From Fragilariopsis cylindrus CCMP1102 (lineage: Eukaryota; Bacillariophyta; Bacillariophyceae; Bacillariales; Bacillariaceae), in contig FMBT01000360.1 in NCBI GenBank assembly GCA_900095095.1, forward strand, positions 167,014-231,013: a stretch of DNA of 64,000 nt, given 5' to 3'. Position numbers and translations under genes: made by a program. This document shows, piece by piece, positions 1 through 11,625 of the stretch (position 1 is the stretch's first letter; each line of letters opens with the position of its first letter). The notes under the pieces are model-generated. The model had not been told where the DNA came from and ran no database searches. It saw nothing but the letters and a program-made list of their open reading frames with translations.

Positions 1-327
1 TAAAGGTTCTTTGTATTGGGTTTGTTGCCCCCAAATCATTTTGTGTGTACCTCTTCTCATGCCCCCCTTCTATTGACTATCCACGAGCAAATTTAATCGA
101 ATCGAATCCTATACCCGTCGCGGCCCCCGAATTCTTTTTGGTTCCAAAAACTCGGGAAAACTAATCCTATTTTAATGTGTATCCTATTTTACATTTTCAT
201 TCATGCTAACTTACTGTAATATCGACAACAACAATGATCGAAGGATGCTACTTCTGAGTCTCCGTTAGCAGTAAATATTCCATTCGATCTTTCTCTCTCT
301 CTCTCTCTCTCAAAGGAACGGAACAAC
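1..327. other. 5' flank of FYVE/ankyrin/RING gene, no gene seen
   Basis: No coding signal is recognised. A CT microsatellite at about 291-311 lies immediately before the first candidate start codon at 328 and may be part of the promoter or 5' leader. Confidence 0.5.
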
Positions 328-3300
328 ATGTCCCCCGATAGGAGTAAATCTCGTAAAATAATTCTGTCACATCATCTCCTGCAAAGGTTGATAACGGCGA
401 GGATGCGCAGGGAAGGAAATCGTGTCATGGAAGCGTGTCTGTTGAAAGTAGTAGCTCGACTGACGACCCCCACGAAGTTCTTCGCGCTTCTTGGCTACGA
501 AAGCAACAACAGAAAAAATGTTCGGTCCCACCATTCCCAGCTCGGGTAGCAATAGGAGAAGCTCGTTATTCTTCTTCAATGACGGCTTCTTCTTCTTCCC
601 TGTATCCATCTTTGGATGAGATAAGTCGATGTGAGTCTAATATCGGTCAGGCGACGAACACATCAAGGCTATCACGTCATTTCTCAGAGTCGTTATCATC
701 ATTAAACGAAGTCGCGTCATCAGAACTGGCAGCATCAATGGCAGCAGCTGCTAGTTCGGAAGCATTTTTCATTCCAAGTGAACAATCGGACGGCAACGAT
801 GATGATTTGATTGCTTTAAAAATAGCCGCGAATAACGAAGCAGAGACCGAAGTCGAGGCGATCATGGAATATGAAATCATACATCCGTCTGAAGAGAATC
901 CGTTGTACGCGCAGAATTTGTATGTCAGCGGGAGAATAACCCCGAACAGCAGCAATCGTCAGTCGACAATACTCAATACTACGAAACAACCTATGATTAT
1001 CAAGGGTGTAGTAACAATGAGGAAATAGCTACCGAAGCGACAGTAATTGCGAGCGGACCTCCAGAAAAAGCAACGATAGCTGCTTGGTCAGGAGAGACTG
1101 CTCCTGAGGCTTTAGTACTCCAGCAACAAGACAGTGGGACATCTTATGAATGCATTGATGACCTGGATAGAAAGCCCCCTGCTATACAATTTGGCAATGA
1201 TTTATCAAACGACATAATACCCTTAGGAGAATACCAGCTACAGCAGCAAACTTACGAAAACGAAAATGAGAACGCCTCGGCGACTGTGGAAAATAACGCA
1301 ACTGCTACAGTTGTCGATTATGATGTCCACCCTTCAGAAATGATGGAGAGGTCGGTACAAGCAGAATTTGTCGGTAGGTCATCATCTGTAAACGTTGCTG
1401 CTGCTGACCGCTCCGACAATATTTCCGAGGTAAATGAAACTGAAGAAACTACCGAAGCGACTGTAGTGGATAGTGGTCCAATAGAAAAAGCAACAGTAGA
1501 AGCCTGGAGCACCATGACAACAACAGAAGAAGCGCAAGTACTATTAGAAGATAATTACGATGCAAACGTAGCTATTGCTGAAGATGCAGATAAGCTTAAT
1601 GATGGTCAGGCCGAAATCGTTGAAATCAGTGAGAGGTTTCATCCCGCCGAATTTGAATTAGAGGCAGCTGCAACGGCAGAGCTAATTGGGGATTCTGATC
1701 ATGCGTTAGATGAAGCGACTGTACTAGATGAAATCGATGGACAAAATGAACAGCCCATAACCCCGGCCGCTGTCCTGGGTGTCGATGACAGTACAAACGA
1801 CCAATTTTACGACTATCCACAAAAGTTAACCAGCAATGATTGTCGAGAATATGAGTCAAGAGACTACCGAGCCACAGAGTCGGAATCAATGCAATCTCCC
1901 TCGTCAGAACGTCAGGATACCGATAAACCCACTTCAAGCTACCCTACAGCCGCAACAGCTCGATTCAATAATGAAGACAGCGAATGTACCGAAGATCCCC
2001 AAATATCAACACAAAGTCAGCATTCATCATCAAGAGCAATAAACTCAGATAATGATCGAGTTACAAGCGAGGGGAGCAATGGAGTCCAAATAGTGAGTAT
2101 TGTAATCGAGAAGTATCAGTATCGAAATATGTGTCGCTTAGGATTTCTCTAACATTTGCTTGATTGCGTTATTCTAGCTTACAAACAATATTGCAAGGGG
2201 TACAAATAATATGATGGACATTCTATTTGGTACTATCAGGCCATCCTTATGTTGCAAACCCATTTCATTCGAGATGAATTCTTTCACGACTTCAGTTTCA
2301 CCGAGAACGCTACTTCCTTCTTCCGTGATATTTTCTGAAGCTACAGAGTCTTGGGTCGCAACAGTCAATACGAGTCAAAAGATTCTCGACAGTAAAAACG
2401 TAGAAGAAAGCTCAAAGGCTCTTAGAGCCTTTTCAGTGCCAACCAAGAAACACGCAATGTGCCTTGCAATCGCTTGGGCTCCACCAAGAATGTACCCTTT
2501 TCCATCCAGTCCAAAATGCTTTATTTGTGAGACGCAATTTGCCGTGTTTCGAAGGGCATGTCATTGCAGAAACTGTGGTGTATGCATATGTAGCTCGTGC
2601 GCTGTACAGTGGCCATCAAAGATGCTTCCAGCGACTTATAATATTAAGAGCGAGTGCGTAGTTAATATCTGCAAAGCATGTGACTGGCTATGTTCTGCCT
2701 TCAGGCTAGCTCTCTTGCACGGAGATTACGACAAGGCTATCGCCTTACATGCTACTGAAAATATCAATCTGACTACCCCATTTGCAAATATCAAGGGAGA
2801 AGTATTGTGAGTTGTTAGTTTTGTTGCGATAATAATACAATCGATATTTTCACTGTATATATATTCTCAACCTATTTTTTCTTGAACTTCAACGTTTGCT
2901 TTGATAGTTATCCAGTTCACTGTGCAGTTCTAGGAGGTAATCTATCGCTACTTAGATGGTTGATAGACATCAATTGTTGTCCTTTAAGGTGTATTCGAGT
3001 TGGTCGTGGAGGATCAAAAGCCACAAATGATATTCATACACCTATTCTCACCTCATTTAAAAGAAGCCTATTACATATTGCTTTGTCGAATAATTTCATC
3101 GATATCTTGAGATATCTTGTAGTTGAGAAGAATGTGCCTTTGCGTGCAGAGATGAGGGATATTCCAATAGAGACTTTTGTTGAAAATCTTGATACAGTTC
3201 TCAGAATTTTACCAAAAGAAAGCGTTGGTCATCAATCAGATGATGGGATGCAGGAGATATCTGAAGGATCCACTTCTGCAGAAATATCGATATCATCACC

Positions 3301-3605
3301 TTCCGCAGCTAACGAAGATTTCTCTGGGGTGAATCGTGTCGAAGATGTAAGTCTCACTCAAAGAGAGACGCCGTGTTGTGTCGTATTCTGATTTTGTATC
3401 AATAGGGTAACATCATTTCTGACATCTTTCCCCTTCTAAATTCATATATCTTAAATTCAAGTGTATAATATGCTTTTCTAACCCAATAGACTGTGTAGTA
3501 ACACCATGCGGCCATCAAATATGCTGCTTGGAGTGCAGTAAAAATATATCTCGATGTCCTGTATGTTCAGCTGATTGCTCGTTTATAAGAGTTTTCAGGG
3601 CATAG
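328..3605 (+). CDS. FYVE-like zinc finger / ankyrin / RING protein with acidic repeat N-terminus
   Basis: Likely exons are 328-2092, 2178-2806, 2908-3346 and 3462-3605, all joined by GT-AG introns in matching phase. Exon 1 encodes a long acidic Ser/Thr/Glu-rich region with internal repeats. Exon 2 carries a FYVE-like Cys cluster at about 2515-2690 (CFIC, CHCRNCG, CSSC, CKAC). Exon 3 has ankyrin-like helices starting PVHCAVLGGNLSLLRWLID. Exon 4 is a compact C3HC4 RING (CIIC, CGH, CCLEC, CPVC) that ends the protein. The architecture suggests a membrane- or lipid-associated E3 ubiquitin ligase; this is inference. The start is uncertain: 328 is a good ATG after the CT tract, but the frame changes between about 360 and 435 and again near 915-945, each needing one extra base; the ATG at 579 is an alternative. 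The gene is paralogous to the minus-strand gene at 4106-5508. Confidence 0.75.
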
Positions 3606-4105
3606 TAAGGTTATATCTGCTACATTCCTTCGATAAGATGTGAGAAAGAATACGCTGTATTTTCTCTCTTAAGTTGTTACAAAATTAGGAGAGCGATATT
3701 TGTCAGTCTCCTGTCAAGACTTTTCCAGAAATTATTTTGGGTTTGAAAATCATGAACAATATTATCACACAATACTAAGATTAGAGTAGTTTTTATTACA
3801 GAAGAAGAAGCTCACGAGGACTTTAATCATTTCTTTCTATACAATTGTATAAATGCTAAGTCATAACTATCTCAAATATTAAAAATATAAAATTAAAGTT
3901 ATGAAAGTTAGCTAGAATCTTTCGAATCAAGTTATTTTGGGTAAAATTTTTACTGCAGCTTCAGCTAAAACTAGGACCTGCAAACCAAACAAACGAACAG
4001 ACAAAAGTTTGTGTAGTACTACTACTGCTGTCGAAAAATTAATATGTAAGCAAGCATGCAGTCATTGCTGTTGGTTGATGTCAACCAATAATGAAGTCAG
4101 CTTTC
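3606..4105. other. Convergent intergenic region between the two FYVE/ankyrin/RING paralogues
   Basis: About 500 AT-rich bases that must hold the 3' UTRs and polyadenylation sites of both genes. No gene, repeat or RNA structure is recognised. Confidence 0.5.
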
Positions 4106-5508
4106 TCAGCCTTTAAATATCCTCAGTACGTTGCAATTCTGTTTGCAAAGTGGACATTCCAATAGTTGATTCCCGCAGTCCGAGCAGCATACCTGATGCC
4201 CACAGGGCGCAAGGACACAATTCATTTGTTTTTCGTAACAAATGATACACTACAAAACAAGATTTGATGAGTAATGAAAAATAATTGAGAATGATGTATG
4301 GTACGAGTAATAATTATGTACAGGACATTAATCGCATTGTAGGTACTAGTGTTCAACTTACAGCATCCTCTATTGTTGTGACCGAGTCATCGGTACAATC
4401 TGTGTATAAGGGAAGACTAGACGATGTATTACCTCTTTCGTCTTGTTCAAATCGGTATCCTGCACTCATTACAGTTTGCAACGTCTTCGCAGCAAGAGTA
4501 GGATCCTTTGCATCACGAACGTCTAGGTTCTTAGCCACCAAGTATGCAAGAATATCAACCTTAGGCTTCCCAGTCATGACCAGGTCCATTAATGTTCTTG
4601 ACTTGGATGTTTGTACCGATTGGAGCATACCCGACTGTGGACTTCGTTGCACAGAGATTGGACAACCGTGAGCATCTATAAGCCATTTCACAAGATCCAA
4701 ATTCCCACCCATTACAGCACAGTGAATCGGAAACCTACGTATAACACGGAGACGGGGAAGTTACAGATGAGAAAACATCATAAAAAGATAGGATTTGAAA
4801 ATGATAGAAACATATTCCCGAAAATGAAAAATTAACTTACATAGCCTCCTTATGTATATCTGCAAAACAACAACGTAAATTGATATTACCGGACACATGG
4901 ATAAGAACAGCATTATTGTGTTGTCCTTGTAAAAGAGCCATACAAAATGCATTACTCAGCCAGTCACAAGATTTGCATACTCGAGCTGTTAGAGCTGATC
5001 CAATGTTTGTATCATTGGGGGTGATTAGATAGGTTTTTGGAAGCATCCGTACACCCCACCGTCGAGAACATCCATCACATATTTGTACACCACAATTATT
5101 GCAATTGCATGGTTTACATTTACTTGTACTAAATTTGACCGAACAACGAAAACACTGAAGACTATCAGTCATAATTTTTGGTGGACTGTATGCTTTACCG
5201 AATCTTCTTCCATCCGCTTCTGTTGGGAAAGAAAACCTTGTGTGTGAATTAGTGTTATGATTCCCAGCGATGGTTGTTATCCAACTCGAGGTTGATACAC
5301 TGTAATGGACCGAAAATTCACGAAGTTCACGTTTGCGAATCGATTCAGCTGGAAGTAAAGATATATCAAACGATGAAGTACGATGACGTTTAGGTCTATT
5401 CCTTACAGCGGCAACGGCGGCAGAAAAATTGTTGCGAAAACCCGCATTCGAATTTGCTCCTGCAGAAGAAGGCCTACTTGTATTGATAATAGTATTGGAG
5501 CTTGCCAT
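4106..5508 (-). CDS. FYVE-like zinc finger / ankyrin / RING protein, inverted paralogue
   Basis: Exons read 5508-4841, 4734-4362 and 4249-4106, giving 394 residues with no frame problem. The ATG at 5508 opens a Ser/Asn-rich N-terminus. A FYVE-like Cys cluster follows at about residues 115-180 (CFRC, CNCNNCG, CDGC, CKSC), then an ankyrin-like segment beginning PIHCAVMGGNLDLVKWLID, and a C-terminal C3HC4 RING (CIIC, CGHQVCCSDC, CPLC) ending within a few residues of the last Cys pair. Both internal introns sit at the same protein positions and in the same phases (2 and 0) as those of the neighbour at 328-3605, so the two arose by inverted duplication. It lacks the long acidic repeat region of that neighbour. 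It is probably an E3 ubiquitin ligase with a lipid- or membrane-binding finger; the substrate is unknown. Confidence 0.8.
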
Positions 5509-6261
5509 GATTGTGAGCGATCGCTTGTCTGTAGTCGTAAATCTGATCGTTTCGACGAGGATTCTAAACTATGTCACATGGGAAGATAGGAGAAAGCAGT
5601 TCATGTTCAATGTCATGTAGGAGTATCGGTATATACAGTAGATGCACTATTTCCTTTATTAGTCATTCGAGAGAGAAGGAATCTAGCTTTTTTCGTTGGA
5701 AGAATTTTGAATATCTTGTAAAAATGAGAACGCTTTTTGAGCGGTTGTCGCGCATTTTCACAAGAATGATACTGTTGCTTTTCTTCATTGATGTTCTGGC
5801 AGCAGTCCTACTTAACAAAATATAAGGAGGAGAATTAAGCAAGTAAGGGAAAGAACGAGAACAACTTTGGAATATTATACCTGCTAATCACATGGCAGTT
5901 GGAATGTACCACCAAATAAAGTGTTATTTCTGATGAATAAGTGAAAGGGGGTATCTCCGAGTCTAGAAATATGCATGTTTTGTATATATATATATATATA
6001 TATATACTACAAATGTTGAGAATTCAGCATTGCATGAAGATTACAAGTGGAAAATTGTGGTAATCCTCGAAGGAAAAGAAATCTTGATTGTAAAGGAAGT
6101 GCACATAACTTCAAAAAATACGCCTCTACATCTTGTGATCGTCTTCCTTCCTACTATAGACTATACGTCAAAAATAGGCGGAAATAACTATATATATATG
6201 GTTGATATAACTAACGCGAGGCTTTATTTATTCTTTGAGAGGGTTTAGAATGAATCATTTA
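5509..6261. other. Intergenic, TA microsatellite
   Basis: Contains a (TA)n tract at about 5983-6006. It probably holds the promoter of the minus-strand gene to its left and the 3' end of the EF-G1 gene to its right. Short open frames here show no family resemblance and are left out. Confidence 0.5.
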
Positions 6262-8721
6262 TCAAGCAGCGTCTTCTTCTTGTTTTTGTTCCCTGTACTT
6301 CTTCATCAATTCCTCCTGTGCATTTTTAGATACCTGACTATGTTTTAAGTATTCCATAGTGAATTCTCCCTTCCCTTGTGTCAGAGAACGGAGTTCCGTC
6401 GAGTAGCCAAACATGTTCGACAGTGGAACTTCTGCAAGAATCTTGATACCGCTCCCATCGTCATTCACATCACTGTTTTGGATCATACCCATTCGACGAT
6501 TTAACGCGGCTACAACTGTTCCTTGGAATTCAGAAGGTATTTCAACTTCAACGTTCATTACAGGTTCGAGAATGGAAGGGTTGGCTTTTTTCATAGTATC
6601 ACGAACAGCATTGGCCATAGCCGTACGAAAGGCCATATCGGACGAATCGACTGCATGCGCTGCGCCGTCTTGTAAGACAACACGAATACCTTCCACTTCG
6701 CTACCAACTAGGGCACCTTCCAACATAGCATCATTCATACCCTTTATACAACTAGAATAAAATTCGGGAGGAATATTCGTTCCTGTGCATTTATTATCGA
6801 AATGGGTAACACTTTCAAGCTCTGCTTGTTCTTCTTCTGATAAAGGTTCGATGTAACCCATAACTCGAGCATATTGACCAGATCCACCGGTTTGTTTCTT
6901 GTGGATCCAATCGAATTTCTGCATTTTGTTGATAGTTTCTTTGTACGTTACATTTGGTTGACCAGTGATACACTCTACTCCATACTCTCTATTTAATCGC
7001 TCGATATAAACTTCAAGATGTAGCTCACCCATACCACTTATAATTGTTTCCTTCGTATCGCCATCTACTTTAACTCTAAGGGTAGGATCTTCATTAGTGA
7101 ATTTATTAAGAGCCTTCCCAAATTGATTTTGCATCGTCGTATTCTTTGGCTTGACAGATAGACTCATAACTGGTTCGGCTACAAACATACTGGCCATAAC
7201 CAAGTCAGTGGCACCGTCAGAAAATGTATCCATAGACTTACAGTCAACACCGAACATAGCAACAACTTCACCAGAACCTGCCTCATCGATTTCTTCCATA
7301 TCATCCGAATGCATTCTTACTATACGTGCGAGTTTTACTTTCTTCCCAGTGTTGACATTGGTAATATAGTTTCCCCTTTTAAGCATACCTTGGTATACTC
7401 GCATATATGTCAGTTGACCATATTTTGTCTCGTCGAGTTTAAATGCAAGGGCCAGGAGAGAATCATCGTTACTACTAGTCACTTCAACGGGTGTTTCGTC
7501 ATTTTTTAGATCAAGAGCGAAATTTTTCTTTTCACTTGGCTCAGGTAAATAGTCAATAACTCCATTCAGGAGAGGTTGTACACCTTTGTTCTTAAATGCA
7601 GATCCCATAAAAACTGGTACAAAGCTACATGAAATAGTTTGACGACGAATGGCAGCCTTTAACGTTTTAGTATCAGGAAATTCTTCCATCAAAAATAATT
7701 CAGCAATTTCATCATCAACGTCCGCTAGTCGTTCTAATAGTTCTAGTCGTTTCTCTTCCACCTCTTCCTTCAAGTCCTCTGGAACATCACCGTACACAAT
7801 TGTTTCACCTTTTTCACCGTCAAACGTAATCGACCGTTGTTCAATCAAATCAATGACACCTTCGTGGATACCCTCGAGGCCGATGGGAATCTGTACAGCG
7901 GCAGCATTTAATTTCAATTGATCACGAAGTTGATCGATCACGTTGTTGGGAGATGCACCCTGCCGATCCAATTTGTTTACAAAAGCCAAACGAGGAACAT
8001 CGTATCGTTTCATTTGACGGTCCACCGTAAGCGACTGTGACTGAACCCCGGAAACTCCACAAAGGACTAGAACTCCTCCATCCAAAACACGGAGGGATCT
8101 TTCCACTTCGACTGTGAAGTCTACATGACCAGGTGCTATGAAAGAAAACAAGAAGAAAAATTGCCGTGAGGTGGATGATAATTTCAGGGTGGATAGGTAC
8201 ATGTGCAGTATCCGCGAGTAAGTAGTATCACATCATGACAAAGCTTCACACAAGCACTATGTGTAGTATAATTGTAGTCGAAAGACACAGAGATATGCAT
8301 AAGCATAGCATGGAAAAGCTTGAAACTTACTGTCAATGATATTGATATGTGAATCATTCCATTGGCAATATGTTGCTGCCGATTGAATGGTAATACCCTT
8401 TTCTCTTTCTAGTTCCATACTGTCCATCTTTGCGCCTACTCCATCCTTCCCTCGTACGTCGTGGATCGAATTAATTTTTCCTGTATAAAAGAGGATTCGT
8501 TCGGTAAGAGTTGTCTTCCCACTATCAATATGTGCACTAATTCCGATATTTCGTAAAACCGCCTTTTTGTCGCTACTACTCATCCATCGTCGTCGGAATT
8601 GCGTCGATATATCATCGTTGAGAAAGGTAGCAGAAGACAATAAGGGAAGAAGTTTTGTGTTAACCCTCGACGACGTTACTGAACCAAATGATCGGGTTGC
8701 GAAACGAACTAATCCTGCCAT
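6262..8721 (-). CDS. GFM1: Mitochondrial translation elongation factor G1
   Basis: Two exons, 8721-8331 and 8135-6262, encode 754 residues, close to the 751 of human GFM1. The first 45 or so residues are Arg/Ser-rich with few acids, typical of a mitochondrial presequence. The GTPase motifs are complete: P-loop AHIDSGKTT, switch I EREKGIT, DTPGHVDF (formed across the intron), NKLDR and [11 protein letters not shown] domains II-V follow, with [17 protein letters not shown] in domain III and the domain V segment RRMGMIQN near the C-terminus. The [17 protein letters not shown] stretch groups it with mitochondrial EF-G1 rather than plastid EF-G. It catalyses GTP-dependent ribosomal translocation in the mitochondrial matrix. 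The 195-bp intron has a normal GTAAGT donor. Confidence 0.95.
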
Positions 8722-9720
8722 TGTCTAATTGAATGGAGAAATATATATCCGGTACGATATCAATTTTCGTATTTCGGAAGAAGATACAAACTAAATGTGT
8801 TTCTTGACGTTGGCAGCAACAATAATCCTCGATGTGTGATGACAATAATGTGTAAGAGAAAGTCAGAAAGTCGAAAAAATAGTGAGAATGCAAAAATCAA
8901 AAATCTGAGTTTGCTTTCCATCACATCGGCTTCGTACGGTCAGGGGGACAGACAGCTGATTCGAGGCAAAGAATTAGAAAAAATCAAGTGATATTCATTC
9001 TGTTTACCCCCCCCCCCCCCCCAGCTGTATTGACTATTATTATACCTATCTAATGTATCACCAGCATTCAATGTTCCATAGATACCAGCATTCAATGGGC
9101 CATTCCATACATGGGCAAAGAGAGGCAGACGGAATTGCTTAGAATGCAGTACTTGTACAATACAGGCATTCCTTCATACTATAATCTTTCAGCTGATATT
9201 ATTGCATTATTGCATACATATCAAAGTTAAAAAAGAAGAATATCAGGAGATCCACGTTACATGTTTAGTTCTTCAAAGCTTGTTCACTGATTTATACCTG
9301 CCTGTTATGCCTTATATTTGGCAAGACCTTGTAGCTTCCACCAGATGAAACATCCTATTAGTGAAATTTCTATAAAGCAGCACGTGCATTCAACCTGCAC
9401 ACATCAAAAGATTTGAAAAAGAGAAACAAGTAGTGGTATTGCATAGTTTCTATCTGAAGAAATATCCATGGATAATTCTAGATCTAATACTTAATTAATT
9501 GTAGGCATTGCAGCAATAATAAGCATTCAATAGCAGGAGAGTGTCCTCTTGCTTGTGTGAAATGAAATTGATGTGCCATGAATAGAGACCCATTTGTACT
9601 GGTATTCAAGTAGCAAAGTTACTGTTGATCTAAATCACAGTCTATTATTATTATTATTATTATTACTATTGATATCTATCCTACCAGTGTTATTCTTACA
9701 ATATGATCCTACGTACTTGC
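8722..9720. other. Intergenic with poly-C run and TTA microsatellite
   Basis: About 1 kb without a supported gene. It holds a run of 16 C at about 9007-9022 and a (TTA)n tract at about 9643-9665 near the 3' end of the Sua5-type gene. The left end should contain the EF-G1 promoter. Confidence 0.5.
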
Positions 9721-11229
9721 TTATTTATCTATCCCTGTATGCAATGAATCAATGATGACTCCGCTGGCAGCTCGAGTAAGACGATCTTTTAATGCAAGAG
9801 TCAAGGCATCCAGTGAGCATGCTTGTCTCCCCTCCACCTCATCATCATCATCAGCAATTTCTGAGAATAGAATTTGATTTGCATCACGGATTTGTTCTGC
9901 CCATCGTAACGTTTCAAAGACCCCTCTGGTAGCTTCCGCAGAGTCAGCTTTCTCGCTCAAATCTCGATAGGCCAGTGATAAATGTTCCCACGTTTTGAGT
10001 TTACCTCCAAAATCGATCAACACTGATTTTCTTAGAAATTCCCTTTCGTCGTCGCTGGTAGTATTTAAAGTTGGTAACGACTTCGATAGAATAAAACTTG
10101 GTATGTCCGGCGAATAATGCCGAATAGTTTGACCGGGTGCAACATTGGCCACTGTCTCATCAGTTGCCTTTTTGGTGAGTGCCAATACTTCAAAATGATC
10201 GACCAATCCGGCTTCCGTTAGACAGTCTTGAATATCTTGTAACGAAACAGCACCTTGTCGGAGTAAGGTAATTCGTCCCTTCTCATTGTCTGCCGCAATC
10301 ATTTCGATCTTAGCTACGGATGATTCCACTCCCACTTGACAACAAGAAGTATCATCATCGTTAGAAGTCTTTGTTGTCGATTCTTCTTCTTCTTCTTTGA
10401 CTATCCAAACATCCTCATTTTTCAAGTCATCCCATACATGATGAGATCGAGTTGGAGAAATATGACCAAATTTATTTGCACTAGGTGCTGCAATTGGAAC
10501 TTTTGCAGCATTGATTAATGCAATAGAAATAGGATGTTGTGGTGATCGACACGCAACAAAGCCAGTATTGGCCATCAATATCGGTGGAACATTTGGTGCA
10601 GCCTTCGCAACGAGTGTAAGTGGACCAGGCCAAAATGTATCACAGAGTGCATGTATTGCCCTTCCTTCTAGGGACGAAGAAGAATCTGCTGTCGTCGTCG
10701 TCGAAGAAGATGTTGTCGTCATATCTGCCGCCCACAGTTGAAACGCTACTTGATTATCTGTAACGTGTGTAATGAGTGGATCGGTCAATGGTCGTTCTTT
10801 AGCCTCAAAGACTTTAATAATTGCCGATTCATCTAATGCGTTACAACCTAATCCGTACACTGTTTCAGTTGGGAATGCTACTAAACCACCCTGTCGTAGG
10901 CGTGCACCACATTTTTCCAAATTAGTTGAGGATAAGGGGATCATTGTGGCAGATTTGACACCACAATTATTGTCGTTAACTGTTTGTTTCATTTCGTCTT
11001 GATGGGAAATCCCGATCATACTAATCGTTGTCATCTGCTGCTGCTGCTGCTGCTGCTTTCGTAAAATAGAAATTCGTTGTCGATGGTTTGAGGAAACTTG
11101 ATATCTAAAAAATTGACAATGTAAAACTTTCGAAGATAACGATAATACTGGGATACAATAGGAAGATAATCTACTAATGTGCGTAAACGTTGTTATCATT
11201 GACACCAAGAAAAATAATGCTCGTTGCAT
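9721..11229 (-). CDS. SUA5: Threonylcarbamoyl-AMP synthase, Sua5/YrdC family
   Basis: A single exon of 502 residues. After about 85 residues of a leader with a short poly-Gln tract (CAG repeats at 11038-11055), the YrdC domain starts around RQGGLVAFPTETVYGLGCNA and includes KERPLTDPL and PSANKFGHISPT, which hold the Lys/Arg and Ser-x-Asn residues that bind nucleotide and bicarbonate/threonine in this family. The C-terminal Sua5 domain is present, with the linker motif PGQTIRHYSPD. The enzyme makes threonylcarbamoyl-AMP for the t6A37 modification of ANN-decoding tRNAs. The N-terminal extension could target an organelle; the later Met near residue 66 could give a cytosolic form. Asp/Glu-rich insertions interrupt the domain but leave the motifs intact. 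Confidence 0.9.
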   Translation of the reverse strand: MQRALFFLVSMITTFTHISRLSSYCIPVLSLSSKVLHCQFFRYQVSSNHRQRISILRKQQQQQQQMTTISMIGISHQDEMKQTVNDNNCGVKSATMIPLSSTNLEKCGARLRQGGLVAFPTETVYGLGCNALDESAIIKVFEAKERPLTDPLITHVTDNQVAFQLWAADMTTTSSSTTTTADSSSSLEGRAIHALCDTFWPGPLTLVAKAAPNVPPILMANTGFVACRSPQHPISIALINAAKVPIAAPSANKFGHISPTRSHHVWDDLKNEDVWIVKEEEEESTTKTSNDDDTSCCQVGVESSVAKIEMIAADNEKGRITLLRQGAVSLQDIQDCLTEAGLVDHFEVLALTKKATDETVANVAPGQTIRHYSPDIPSFILSKSLPTLNTTSDDEREFLRKSVLIDFGGKLKTWEHLSLAYRDLSEKADSAEATRGVFETLRWAEQIRDANQILFSEIADDDDEVEGRQACSLDALTLALKDRLTRAASGVIIDSLHTGIDK

Positions 11230-11625
11230 TTGGAAATCTGTCCTAGGAAAAACTTTTCGTCATCAAACGCGATCTTGCTTTTTCAGGCCAGTTCAGTATT
11301 GGTGATGTTGAACTATTGTGATACTGTAGCGGAAGAATATATACAATTGTAGTATATAAGCACAACATCTCTCCTTTCACCAGCATGTTTAATGTTCAAA
11401 GTCTCGACAAAATCAAATGTACAGTAAACAAAAAAAATGTGATGCTGTGCATGCACGTTTGAAGTTTGATGGCTAACATCTTGTCTGACGAGCGATGCAA
11501 GACTTTGAAAAGGCTTACTGTACTTCGAAGTACTCATATTACTAGTACAAATACAATTAGTGCAATAGATTGTCGGCACAATCCTGATTGTATCAGCGAA
11601 TAATAATGATGATGATGTTGAAACG
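11230..11625. promoter_or_regulatory. Divergent promoter region between SUA5 and Abitram-like gene
   Basis: The only non-coding space between two divergently transcribed genes, so both promoters are inferred to lie in these 396 bases. No specific element is identified. Confidence 0.4.
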
